A DNA stretch of 64,000 nt from an uncultured Ruminococcus sp. (GTDB lineage Bacteria > Bacillota > Clostridia > Lachnospirales > Lachnospiraceae): assembly GCA_934359255.1 (NCBI GenBank), contig CAKRLG010000001.1, forward strand, positions 62,001 through 126,000, written 5' to 3'. This document shows positions 36,503 through 44,337 of this stretch, piece by piece. Below the pieces are notes generated by a model. It was not told the origin of the DNA. It searched no databases and saw only the letters and a list, made by a program, of their open reading frames with translations. Every line of letters begins with the position of its first letter. Position 1 is the first letter of the stretch. A program made the position numbers and the translations under genes.

Positions 36503-38455
36503 CTAGCAGATCTCTGCGCCTGCAGGCATCTTCTTTTCCGGAACCATCAGAGAGAGGTTGCCGTCCGCATCTTCTGCACATAACAACATACCTTCAGAAA
36601 GTACGCCTGCCAGTTTTGCAGGTTTCAGGTTCACCAGAACCATGACTTTCTTTCCTACCATCTCTTCTGCGGTATAGTGTCCCTTGATACCGGATACGAT
36701 CTGTTTTACCTGGCTGCCGATCTTCACCTGAGAACACAGCAGTTTTCTTGATTTTTTCACTTCTTCGCAGGCGATGATCTCACCAACCTGGAACTGCATT
36801 TTTCCGAAATCATCGAAGGTAATCTCTTCTTTTGCATCGATATCAATCACCGGCTCTTCCGGTACTTCCGGTTTTGCCTGTGCAGCTTTCATGGCTTCTA
36901 CTTTTTCCAGAATTTCTTTCAGATCCAGACGCTGGAACAGGATCTCCGGTTTGTCTGTTACTTTATTTCCTGACGGATACAGACCGAACTGATCCAGTTC
37001 TTCGTAAGATCTCTTTTCTCCGTTTAACTGAGCCAGGATCTTTTCTGTGGTTTCCGGCATGAAGGATTCCAGCAGAGAAGCACCGATGGTGATACTTTCT
37101 ACCAGGTTATACAGAACTTCTGCCAGACGGTCTTTCTTCGCTTCGTCTTTTGCCAGTGCCCACGGCATGGTCTCATCAATGTATTTGTTGCAGCGTTTGA
37201 ACAGGTTGAAGATCTCTGTGATAGAATCCGCCACACGCAGGTCTTCCATCTTGGCAGCTACTTTTGCCCTGGTTCCCGTTACAACTGCTTTCAAATCAGC
37301 GTCTACATCTTCTTCCACACCTGTTTTTGTTACCACACCGCCAAAATATTTGTTGGACATGGAGATGGTACGGTTTACCAGGTTACCCAGGGTGTTGGCC
37401 AGATCAGAGTTCAGTCTCTCTACCATCAGTTCCCAGGTGATCACACCGTCGTTTTCAAACGGCATCTCATGCAGAACGAAATAACGGACAGCATCTACAC
37501 CGAAGAAGTCTACCAGATCATCGGCATAGATCACATTTCCTTTGGACTTACTCATCTTGCCATCGCCCTGTAACAGCCACGGATGACCAAATACCTGTTT
37601 TGGCAGAGGCAGATCCAGAGCCATCAGGAAGATCGGCCAGTAAATCGTATGGAAACGGATGATATCTTTACCGATCAGATGCAGGTCTGCCGGCCAGTTT
37701 TTGTTGAACAGTTCGGAGCTGTTGCCGTCGCAGTCATAACCGATACCAGTGATGTAGTTGGTCAGCGCATCCAGCCATACATACGTTACGTGTTTCGGGT
37801 CAAAATCTACCGGAATACCCCAGCTGAAGGAAGTACGGGATACACACAGATCCTGCAGTCCCGGAAGCAGGAAATTGTTCATCATCTCGTTCTTTCTGGA
37901 TACCGGCTGGATGAACTTCGGATGTTCGTTGATATATTTGATCAGGCGCGGAGCGTATTTGCTCATCTTGAAGAAATATGCTTCTTCTTTCGCCGGTGTA
38001 CACGGACGTCCGCAGTCCGGACATTTTCCGTCTACCAGCTGAGATTCTGTAAAGAAGGATTCACACGGGGTACAGTACATTCCTTCGTAGTGTCCTTTGT
38101 AGATATCTCCCTGATCGTACAGTTTTTTGAAAATCTTCTGTACCTGTTTTTCATGATCTGCATCTGTGGTACGGATGAACTTGTCATAGGATGTATTCAT
38201 CAGATCCCAGATTCTCTTGATCTCTGTGGATACGTTGTCTACGTATTCCTTCGGGGTGATGCCTGCTTCTTCGGCTTTCAGCTCGATCTTCTGACCATGC
38301 TCGTCAGTACCGGTCTGGAAGAATACATCGTATCCCTGCTTTCTTTTGAAGCGGGCGATACTGTCTGCCAGTACGATCTCATAGGTATTTCCGATGTGGG
38401 GTTTACCGGATGTGTAGGCAATCGCCGTTGTCATATAAAATTTTTCTTTTGCCAT
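36503..38455 (-). CDS. metG: Methionyl-tRNA synthetase
   Basis: A 650-residue class I synthetase that charges tRNA-Met and the initiator tRNA. The HIGH-like motif is SGKPHIGNTYE; the zinc knuckle is YCTPCESFF and KCPDCGRPC; the KMSKS loop is GDGKMSKSKGNVIY. The C-terminus from about residue 545 is the tRNA-binding domain (FDDFGKMQFQVGEIIACEEV). AAGGAGG lies before the ATG. The transcript starts about 390 bases upstream and passes through a T-box, so expression rises when tRNA-Met is uncharged. Confidence 0.98.
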   Translation of the reverse strand: MAKEKFYMTTAIAYTSGKPHIGNTYEIVLADSIARFKRKQGYDVFFQTGTDEHGQKIELKAEEAGITPKEYVDNVSTEIKRIWDLMNTSYDKFIRTTDADHEKQVQKIFKKLYDQGDIYKGHYEGMYCTPCESFFTESQLVDGKCPDCGRPCTPAKEEAYFFKMSKYAPRLIKYINEHPKFIQPVSRKNEMMNNFLLPGLQDLCVSRTSFSWGIPVDFDPKHVTYVWLDALTNYITGIGYDCDGNSSELFNKNWPADLHLIGKDIIRFHTIYWPIFLMALDLPLPKQVFGHPWLLQGDGKMSKSKGNVIYADDLVDFFGVDAVRYFVLHEMPFENDGVITWELMVERLNSDLANTLGNLVNRTISMSNKYFGGVVTKTGVEEDVDADLKAVVTGTRAKVAAKMEDLRVADSITEIFNLFKRCNKYIDETMPWALAKDEAKKDRLAEVLYNLVESITIGASLLESFMPETTEKILAQLNGEKRSYEELDQFGLYPSGNKVTDKPEILFQRLDLKEILEKVEAMKAAQAKPEVPEEPVIDIDAKEEITFDDFGKMQFQVGEIIACEEVKKSRKLLCSQVKIGSQVKQIVSGIKGHYTAEEMVGKKVMVLVNLKPAKLAGVLSEGMLLCAEDADGNLSLMVPEKKMPAGAEIC

Positions 38456-38486
38456 TATTTATTTCCTCCTTGCTCACGCATACTAT

Positions 38487-38515
38487 GAGAAACACGCTCC
38501 GCGAGTTTCTCATGT
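38487..38515. repeat. Hairpin in the metG leader between T-box terminator and gene
   Basis: ATGAGAAAC pairs with GTTTCTCAT around ACGCTCCGCGA. Together with the 35-bp dispersed repeat next to it, it forms an insertion of about 85 bases between the T-box terminator and the metG ribosome site. Confidence 0.6.
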
Positions 38516-38535
38516 TACCGCGGCAGTCGCCAAGG

Positions 38536-38570
38536 TCTCGTGCAAGCACGGACTTTGGCTCGTTGCTCGC
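38536..38570. repeat. 35-bp dispersed repeat, copy 2
   Basis: Matches 16018-16052 in 34 of 35 bases and in the same orientation. It lies directly after the U-run of the T-box terminator in the metG leader. A weaker relative may be at about 35572-35596 (AAGGTCTCGTG). Confidence 0.75.
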
Positions 38571-38572
38571 GT

Positions 38573-38840
38573 AAAAAAACCGCCTTCTTACTGTTTGTAA
38601 GAAGACGGATATGATACCGTGTTACCACTTCTCTTCGTCTCTTTCTCACGAAAGAAACCTCGCCAAGTACTGCTATACTCTGCCGCTATAACAGGCGGAT
38701 CCTGTCGCAGCCTAACCTTCCGGCTCGGTGCGCCTCTCAGAAGCCATCTTCCATCCACCTTATCACATCCCTCTCAGCCTCCGGGAATTCTCTGTAATGA
38801 CAGTCGTGCATGTACTCTCTTCGTCACGGTGTTTTTGTTT
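38573..38840 (-). ncRNA. T-box leader with terminator, upstream of metG
   Basis: On the minus strand the T-box core AAGTGGTAACACGGT (38616-38630) is followed by the terminator hairpin CCGTCTTCTTAC/GTAAGAAGGCGG and TTTTTTT (38573-38608). Upstream are stem I elements (AGAGAATT, GGTGGATGG). An ATG at 38745-38747, in GAAGATGGCTTC just before CTGAG, is a candidate methionine specifier codon, which fits the downstream gene. Uncharged tRNA-Met should stabilise the antiterminator. Confidence 0.9.
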
Positions 38841-38853
38841 ATGACTATAGTTT

Positions 38854-38882
38854 ATCGTAGCATATACGTTTGTATTTGTAAA
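38854..38882 (-). promoter_or_regulatory. Promoter of the metG-tatD operon
   Basis: On the minus strand TTTACA (38877-38882), 17 bases, TACGAT (38854-38859), just before the T-box leader. Confidence 0.7.
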
Positions 38883-38893
38883 GTCTGTAAATT

Positions 38894-39610
38894 TTACTTC
38901 TTCAGATATTTTTTCACTTCTTCTGCTGAGCGGTTCAGCACCAGTTCTTCCGGAAAATCCAGCTTTGTCAGAAGTTCTCTTGCCATGTCAAATTCCCCGA
39001 TCAGTGCATCAAAGTGTGCATCGCTGTCCATAACGACCGGTACCTGGTATTTTTTGCAGTAGTTTAACATGATCGTATCGTTCTCGATCGCGTTGGAGCG
39101 GCTACAGTCCGGATCCATGGAGTGGTTGTTCAGTTCCAGGATCTTTCCGTATTCTTTTGCTCCCTGTACCAGTGCTTCGTAGTCCACCTCATATCTTCCG
39201 TCATCCGGATGACCGATGATATTGACGCATGGATTCTTCATGACGTTCAGATAGGCTTCTGTATTCTCCTGGCGGCTTCCCGGTTCCATGCATGGAGTGT
39301 GCAGACTTGCAATGATGATATCCAGTTTTTCCATCGTCTTCTGTGGGAGATCCACGGTTCCCTTCGCATCCAGAATATTAACCTCGGATCCCAGTACCAG
39401 TTCGATACCATACAGTTCTCTCGGTACAATCCGCAGATTGTCAAAATAAAACAGATGACAGGTTCCCGGCATCTTCGGTGCATGTTCCGTGATTCCCAAC
39501 AGCTCCAACCTTTTATCGGCTGCTGCCTTTGCCATCTCTCTTAAGGTACAGTAGGCATGTCCGCTGACAATAGTATGCGTGTGTAAGTCCAGGACAGAAT
39601 TGTATTTCAT
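38894..39610 (-). CDS. PHP-domain phosphoesterase (YcdX-like)
   Basis: A 238-residue PHP-superfamily hydrolase. The start is ATG 39610 (MKYNSVLDLHTHTIVSGHAY) with GAGGAAT upstream; earlier codons in frame belong to unrelated leader DNA. Metal ligands are visible in LDLHTHT, GITEHAP, IIASLHTP, IIGHPDDGRYEVD and VVMDSDAHFDA, the nine-histidine/acid pattern of PHP phosphatases. These proteins cleave phosphoesters with three metals; the natural substrate is unknown. A 171-bp repeat lies just upstream. Confidence 0.92.
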   Translation of the reverse strand: MKYNSVLDLHTHTIVSGHAYCTLREMAKAAADKRLELLGITEHAPKMPGTCHLFYFDNLRIVPRELYGIELVLGSEVNILDAKGTVDLPQKTMEKLDIIIASLHTPCMEPGSRQENTEAYLNVMKNPCVNIIGHPDDGRYEVDYEALVQGAKEYGKILELNNHSMDPDCSRSNAIENDTIMLNYCKKYQVPVVMDSDAHFDALIGEFDMARELLTKLDFPEELVLNRSAEEVKKYLKK

Positions 39611-39664
39611 AATGATAATTCCTCTTTTCTCTGTTTGTTTCCACAGGATTATAATGATGTTAAG

Positions 39665-39835
39665 ATATCGGATTGTTCCGTACTTCGTACTCTCACAATC
39701 CTCAAAAACATTCGCAATCCGCTCATTTTTCTTCAAAAAATGGCTACTTACTCATGTTTTTGGCGGGCCCCAAGTTCAGAAATCTTCCTGCAAGCAAGCT
39801 TGCGTCAGATTTCAGACCTTTTGACCCTGATATCT
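39665..39835 (+). repeat. 171-bp structured repeat, copy B
   Basis: Same length and 166 of 171 bases as 1121-1291, in the same orientation. The ends are GATATC and GATATC, which pair, while copy A has GATACC and GGTATC: two of the five differences are compensatory. Another change (GAAAAATG to AAAAAATG) costs one pair in hairpin 2. Located between yfhO and the PHP gene. Confidence 0.85.
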
Positions 39836-39920
39836 TATCATGTTCCGGTCTTTTCTACAACCTGTCATACACACACGTTGTCCACATTTACCAACATTTA
39901 TACCTGATTTTTTCCACATT
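39836..39920. other. Short gap between repeat B and yfhO with two DnaA-box-like 9-mers
   Basis: TTGTCCACA (39879-39887) and TTTTCCACA (39911-39919) each differ by one base from the DnaA box TTATCCACA. With no further boxes and no origin genes nearby, this may be chance. No gene is seen. Confidence 0.3.
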
Positions 39921-42494
39921 TTACAGAACTTTATTCACACCAGAGGCATATTCTGCAACTTCTTCATCTGTCTCTTTCTCTGCTTTTCTGCATTTCCTCG
40001 TCAGAAAACACATCGCTCCCCACAAAAAGACCCCCAGCAGGCTGATCCATTTTCCCGCGGAAAGTCCCGGGGTGTGGTAGGTGATCGTCACCCAGTGTTC
40101 CCCACTTACCAGCCGGCAGCCCAAAAACACCGTGTTGACTTTCTCCGTCACGACCTCTCTCCCGTCCACTTTGATCTCCAGATGACTGTCGTACGGGATC
40201 GATGTGATCAGATAGCCGTCCTGCTCCATCTCGATACTGCCGCTGATCTGGTTTCCCTTTGTTGCGTTCCAGTCCGGTGTGAACGTGGACTGGTACAGAG
40301 AATCATCTTCCAGTACCGTCGTATCACTGACATAACTTTTCAGGTTACAGATCCTATAAGTTCCCGCACCGAACGTCACTTTTATCTTTTCCTGATCTGT
40401 GGAAAGTTTCATCACATAAGTAAATGTCGTGTTGTCATTATAATACAGATGACTTTTTGCCGTCAGCTTATTTCTGATCCCGTTGATCACGATGCTCACA
40501 TCCCGGTTCGGATGGCCATTTTCCACATCAAATTGCAGATACAGGATTCTCTCTTTTCCCGATGTATCTTCGTCAAGAGAAAGTGTGGCTCTCTGCTCTT
40601 TTTTTGTCTTGATCTTCCAGGAATCGTCTTCCTTTGTCACTCCCTGCTTCGCCGTAAACATCACGTTCGTTTCCTGTATACCCTTCGTCTTTTCAACCCC
40701 TGCATCGGCAATCTTTTCATTTCCTGTTACCGCATACTGCATCAGCATGGTCTGATTATACGGGAATTTCATGGCCTGATACGTTTTTTCCGTAATCACC
40801 CGATTCGTTCCGTAGATCACCGGCGCAGCCGCCTCCTGTACCTCCGTCGTGAAGTTCTCCCCGTTTTCACTCCGTCCGATCACATATTTGACTCCCATAA
40901 ACTTCTGAAACAGCGGATTGGCCGAGGCGGGCTGCATCAGTCCGTTCCGAAACGGCTGTTCCACCTGAAAGACATTGTTCCGAAACTTCTGATACTCTGT
41001 ATTATAGGCGGAAGAGTATACCGAAGTCGTCCACTGGCGCATATCCCAGATCCGGTTTACGTTATCCTTTCGCTTCTTGGCAACTCCGCTTTGCTCCGTC
41101 CGGTACAGACCGGTTTCTCCGTCCAGCGCATCACGCACGGCATCCTGCCAGGCACTGTCTGTGATCTCCTGATAATCTTCTTTCTGAACCAGATTGCCTG
41201 CCTTTCCGTTCACCGCATGATTGATCAGCACCAGGCATACCAGTGCCGGAATCAAAAGCAGGAACGGGCGTTTCCACTTCTGAAAGATCAGGAAGAAAAA
41301 AAACAGTGCTGCGCTTTCGATCAGGATCAACTGATAATTCTGCGCCCTCGATCCGTTCCCCTGCTGATAAAGTGCCAGCAAACTGACACCCATCGTACCG
41401 CCAAATATGAATACTCCTTTCCATCTGCCTATCTCCCCGTTTTCCATACGGTTCAAAAACCCCGCCGTCAGATAGCAGAAAAACGGAAGAAACGGAATCA
41501 GCGATTTATACCGCACATACAGCATCCCGTTGAATCCCCAGGCAAATACGGGAACCGTCAGAAGTGCCACACAGACCACCGTTACCATCCGCTCCCGGAT
41601 CGTTCCACACACGATTCCGCCCAGTAAAACGGCCACCAGAATCACCGTCAGTCCAACACTGTACGCACCATACAAAGAAGTGTCCAGTTGCAGGTTCGGC
41701 ATCAGCAGTTCTTTCAGGTTTTGACTTTTTGAGCTTCCGCTTCTCTGCAGGATCGCATATGCCGTAGGAACCAGCAGCACCCCGGCTGATAGTATCGCCA
41801 CGATCATCGGAATCACAAACCCGAACAGTTTTCTCTTTCGGATGCCTTTTGGATAGCCGTACCAGCCGTATAAAAATATCGCTGCCATCCCTGCGATACT
41901 GAAATAAAAACTGGTCAGAATCATCAGAAACACGCCCAGGGTATACAGACCTGGTTTCCCTTTTTCCCAGTACCGATCCACACCCTGAAATGCCATCAGT
42001 AAGAAGGGCATATACTGTACAAACATGATCTGATGACAGGATTGGTAAATCATCGGTCCCGCCAGTAAAAACAGGACTGCCACGCCCAGCGCAATCTCTG
42101 TGGGAAATTCTCGTTTTTTCAGCCACCCATACAGCAGGCAGACGGAAGCCGCCAGACAGATCACACCGGCCGCCATCAGATAATCGCTCATTTTCACAAA
42201 AGGAAGCAGATAGGCGATCAGCACGATGGGATTATAAAGCCCGTAATAGGAAAAATTGTAAATATTCTGCCCGCCGCCGATATTGGACGCGTATTCCGAG
42301 AAAAACTGTCCTGTCTGATAAAACTGCTGCCGAAAATATTCCGGGAACACGCTGTGCTGACTGATCCAGTCCATATTTGCCCCGAAGACACCGTATCTTC
42401 CGGCAAAAAACCAGCAGGCCGCCACAGTCAGAACAGCCAGTGCAGCATAAGATGCCAGTCCGCAAATTTTCTCTTTTGCATTACTCTTTTTCAT
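39921..42494 (-). CDS. YfhO-family membrane protein
   Basis: An 857-residue integral membrane protein. About 12 hydrophobic spans occupy the first 420 residues, and a further span lies near the C-terminus (GKWISLLGVFLWGAMCFLTR); the region between is a large extracellular domain rich in beta strands. Early motifs MDWISQHSVFPEYFRQQFYQ and NIGGGQNIYNFSYYGLYNP are hallmarks of the YfhO family, which is GT-C-like. In Bacillus and Listeria YfhO glycosylates lipoteichoic acid together with a CsbB/GtlA-type GT2. Here the gene overlaps such a GT2 gene by 14 bp, so the pair probably decorates a surface polymer. Confidence 0.93.
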   Translation of the reverse strand: MKKSNAKEKICGLASYAALAVLTVAACWFFAGRYGVFGANMDWISQHSVFPEYFRQQFYQTGQFFSEYASNIGGGQNIYNFSYYGLYNPIVLIAYLLPFVKMSDYLMAAGVICLAASVCLLYGWLKKREFPTEIALGVAVLFLLAGPMIYQSCHQIMFVQYMPFLLMAFQGVDRYWEKGKPGLYTLGVFLMILTSFYFSIAGMAAIFLYGWYGYPKGIRKRKLFGFVIPMIVAILSAGVLLVPTAYAILQRSGSSKSQNLKELLMPNLQLDTSLYGAYSVGLTVILVAVLLGGIVCGTIRERMVTVVCVALLTVPVFAWGFNGMLYVRYKSLIPFLPFFCYLTAGFLNRMENGEIGRWKGVFIFGGTMGVSLLALYQQGNGSRAQNYQLILIESAALFFFFLIFQKWKRPFLLLIPALVCLVLINHAVNGKAGNLVQKEDYQEITDSAWQDAVRDALDGETGLYRTEQSGVAKKRKDNVNRIWDMRQWTTSVYSSAYNTEYQKFRNNVFQVEQPFRNGLMQPASANPLFQKFMGVKYVIGRSENGENFTTEVQEAAAPVIYGTNRVITEKTYQAMKFPYNQTMLMQYAVTGNEKIADAGVEKTKGIQETNVMFTAKQGVTKEDDSWKIKTKKEQRATLSLDEDTSGKERILYLQFDVENGHPNRDVSIVINGIRNKLTAKSHLYYNDNTTFTYVMKLSTDQEKIKVTFGAGTYRICNLKSYVSDTTVLEDDSLYQSTFTPDWNATKGNQISGSIEMEQDGYLITSIPYDSHLEIKVDGREVVTEKVNTVFLGCRLVSGEHWVTITYHTPGLSAGKWISLLGVFLWGAMCFLTRKCRKAEKETDEEVAEYASGVNKVL

Positions 42495-43416
42495 AACTGG
42501 AACTCCTTACGATATAGATCGGACGATGTTTGGATTCCAGATAGGTTTTTGAGAGATACTCTCCCATGATCCCCATGCAAAGCAGCTGAATGCCTCCCAT
42601 AAACAAGATCACGCAGACCATGGATGGCCAGCCCGCCACCGGATCGCCCCAGATCAGTGTCCGGATCACCAGAAACAATATCATTAAAAACGATACCCCA
42701 CAGAATACAACGCCAAGCACTGCCGCCACTGATAAAGGAGCCACTGAAAAACCGGTGATTCCTTCCAGGGAATACTGAAACAGCTGGCGCAGAGACCATT
42801 TCGTCTCTCCCGCGCTGCGCTCCACATTTTCATATTCCAGCCATTCGGTTCTGAAGCCAACCCAGCTGAAGATTCCTTTGGAAAACCGGTTATACTCACT
42901 CATCTGCAACACGGCATCTACCATTTTCCGGCACATGATCCGATAGTCTCTCGCTCCGTATACAAGCTGTGTTTTTGAAATTTTGTTAATAAATTTATAG
43001 AAGTTTTCCGATAAAAACGAGCGGATCACCGGCTCCCCGGTTCGGTCGGAACGTCTGGTAGCGACGCTGTCACAGGTTCCGTTTTTTACCATCTCATACA
43101 TTTTCGGCAAAAGCTCCGGCGGATCCTGCAGATCCACATCCATCACCACCACATAATCTCCCTTTGCCTTACAGAGTCCCGCGTAGATCGCCGCTTCTTT
43201 TCCGAAATTTCTCGAAAAAGAAAGATACTGGCAGCGCGCATCCTTCTCTGACAGTTTCTTCATCTCCGAAAGTGTCGCATCCTGTGATCCGTCATCCACA
43301 AAGATCAGTTCACAGTCCGCATCTATGACATCCATCACCGGACACATATGTTCATAATAAATCGGTATGGTCTCTTCTTCATTCCAACAGGGAACAATCA
43401 CTGATATCAGGTTCAT
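42481..43416 (-). CDS. GT2 glycosyltransferase (CsbB/GtrB-like)
   Basis: A 311-residue enzyme. The N-terminal half is a GT-A fold: SVIVPCWNEEETIPIYYEHM, ELIFVDDGSQDATLSEM and VVVMDVDLQDPPELLPKM with the DxD-type motif, then GVGFR-like KGIFSWVGFRTEWLEY. Two C-terminal membrane spans anchor it. Such proteins transfer a sugar to undecaprenyl phosphate for later use outside. With YfhO downstream and overlapping, it should load the lipid carrier and YfhO should transfer the sugar outside, as in the known CsbB-YfhO pair. Confidence 0.94.
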   Translation of the reverse strand: MNLISVIVPCWNEEETIPIYYEHMCPVMDVIDADCELIFVDDGSQDATLSEMKKLSEKDARCQYLSFSRNFGKEAAIYAGLCKAKGDYVVVMDVDLQDPPELLPKMYEMVKNGTCDSVATRRSDRTGEPVIRSFLSENFYKFINKISKTQLVYGARDYRIMCRKMVDAVLQMSEYNRFSKGIFSWVGFRTEWLEYENVERSAGETKWSLRQLFQYSLEGITGFSVAPLSVAAVLGVVFCGVSFLMILFLVIRTLIWGDPVAGWPSMVCVILFMGGIQLLCMGIMGEYLSKTYLESKHRPIYIVRSSSYEKE

Positions 43417-43537
43417 ACTCTCACTCCTCTTTCCGTCTCAGAACGTATATTACTCCATTTTGTTCCTTCAACTTTGCATTGTACCCTCTGTTTCTTAAAA
43501 TTAGCGAAAGATAAATCCTAAGATTTCTAAAGATTTT

Positions 43538-43565
43538 TTTACAATCCGTAAAATTCCTGTATAAT
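43538..43565 (+). promoter_or_regulatory. Promoter of the OmpR-type two-component operon
   Basis: TTTACA (43538-43543), 16 bases, TATAAT (43560-43565). Confidence 0.7.
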
Positions 43566-43578
43566 GAAAAGCAGAAAA

Positions 43579-43595
43579 ATGGTGTCAGGCACCAT
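43579..43595. promoter_or_regulatory. Dyad ATGGTG-tcagg-CACCAT just after the promoter
   Basis: A perfect 6-bp inverted repeat with a 5-base loop, beginning 14 bases after the -10 box. The position fits either an operator or a hairpin in the 5' UTR. The core GGTGTCAGGCACC recalls short REP-like dyads known from other genomes. Confidence 0.45.
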
Positions 43596-43623
43596 AAAAT
43601 TTTTATAAAATCGGAGGACAATT

Positions 43624-44337
43624 ATGAAACAGCTGCCTGCAAAGGTTCTTGTCGTAGACGATAACCCGGAAATTCGTGATATCATACATGTTTTACTGGA
43701 AGGAGAAGGTATCCGGGTGACAGAGGCTGCCGATGGCAGTTCAGCCCTTCATTTTCTGGAAAAAGACAGTTTTGATCTGATCATTCTCGATATCATGATG
43801 CCGGGGTTAAACGGGTACGAGACCTGCCAGAAGATCCGGCAGCTCACCAACGTACCAATCCTGTTTTTAAGTGCCAGAACTTCTGACAGTGATAAACTTA
43901 TGGGCTTTTCCAGTGGCGGGGACGATTACCTTGCAAAACCCTTTTCCTATACGGAACTTCTCGGACGCACCAGAGCGCTGATTCGCCGTTACCGCATTTA
44001 TCAGGGAAAATCCCCGACTGCCGGACACTCAGCATCCAATCTGTTGACCTGCGGTGATCTGTGCCTGGAGCCCCGGTCGGAAAAAGTAACCTTAAACCAG
44101 CAGCCGGTGGATCTCACTTCCACGGAGTATGAGATCCTGAAACTCCTGCTTTCCAACCGCAGACAGATTTTCTCTCCCCAGCGCCTCTACGAAGCTGTAT
44201 GGGAGGAACCTTATTATTACGGCGCCAGCAATACGATCACCGTCCATATCCGGAATCTGCGCCAGAAGATTGAAGCAGATCCGTCTAATCCGGTTTACAT
44301 AAAAACCACATGGGGAAGGGGGTATCACTGTGATTAA
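43624..44337 (+). CDS. OmpR/PhoB-family response regulator
   Basis: A 237-residue regulator. The receiver (residues 1-120) has VLVVDDNPEIRD, the phosphoacceptor in DLIILDIMMPGLNGYE and the PILFLSAR / DDYLAKPF switch positions. The winged-helix domain (about 140-237) has LTSTEYEILKLLLSNRRQIF and the recognition helix NTITVHIRNLRQKIE. GGAGGAC precedes the ATG. It overlaps the kinase gene by 8 bases, so the pair is co-translated. Targets unknown; the surface-glycan pair yfhO-GT2 lies divergent. Confidence 0.95.
   Translation: MKQLPAKVLVVDDNPEIRDIIHVLLEGEGIRVTEAADGSSALHFLEKDSFDLIILDIMMPGLNGYETCQKIRQLTNVPILFLSARTSDSDKLMGFSSGGDDYLAKPFSYTELLGRTRALIRRYRIYQGKSPTAGHSASNLLTCGDLCLEPRSEKVTLNQQPVDLTSTEYEILKLLLSNRRQIFSPQRLYEAVWEEPYYYGASNTITVHIRNLRQKIEADPSNPVYIKTTWGRGYHCD

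Noticed and set aside
39840-41627. A 595-codon plus-strand frame opposite yfhO
   Set aside because: It lies fully antisense to a clear YfhO membrane protein, has no family signature, is rich in His, Arg and Phe as expected from a mirror frame, and has no ribosome site.
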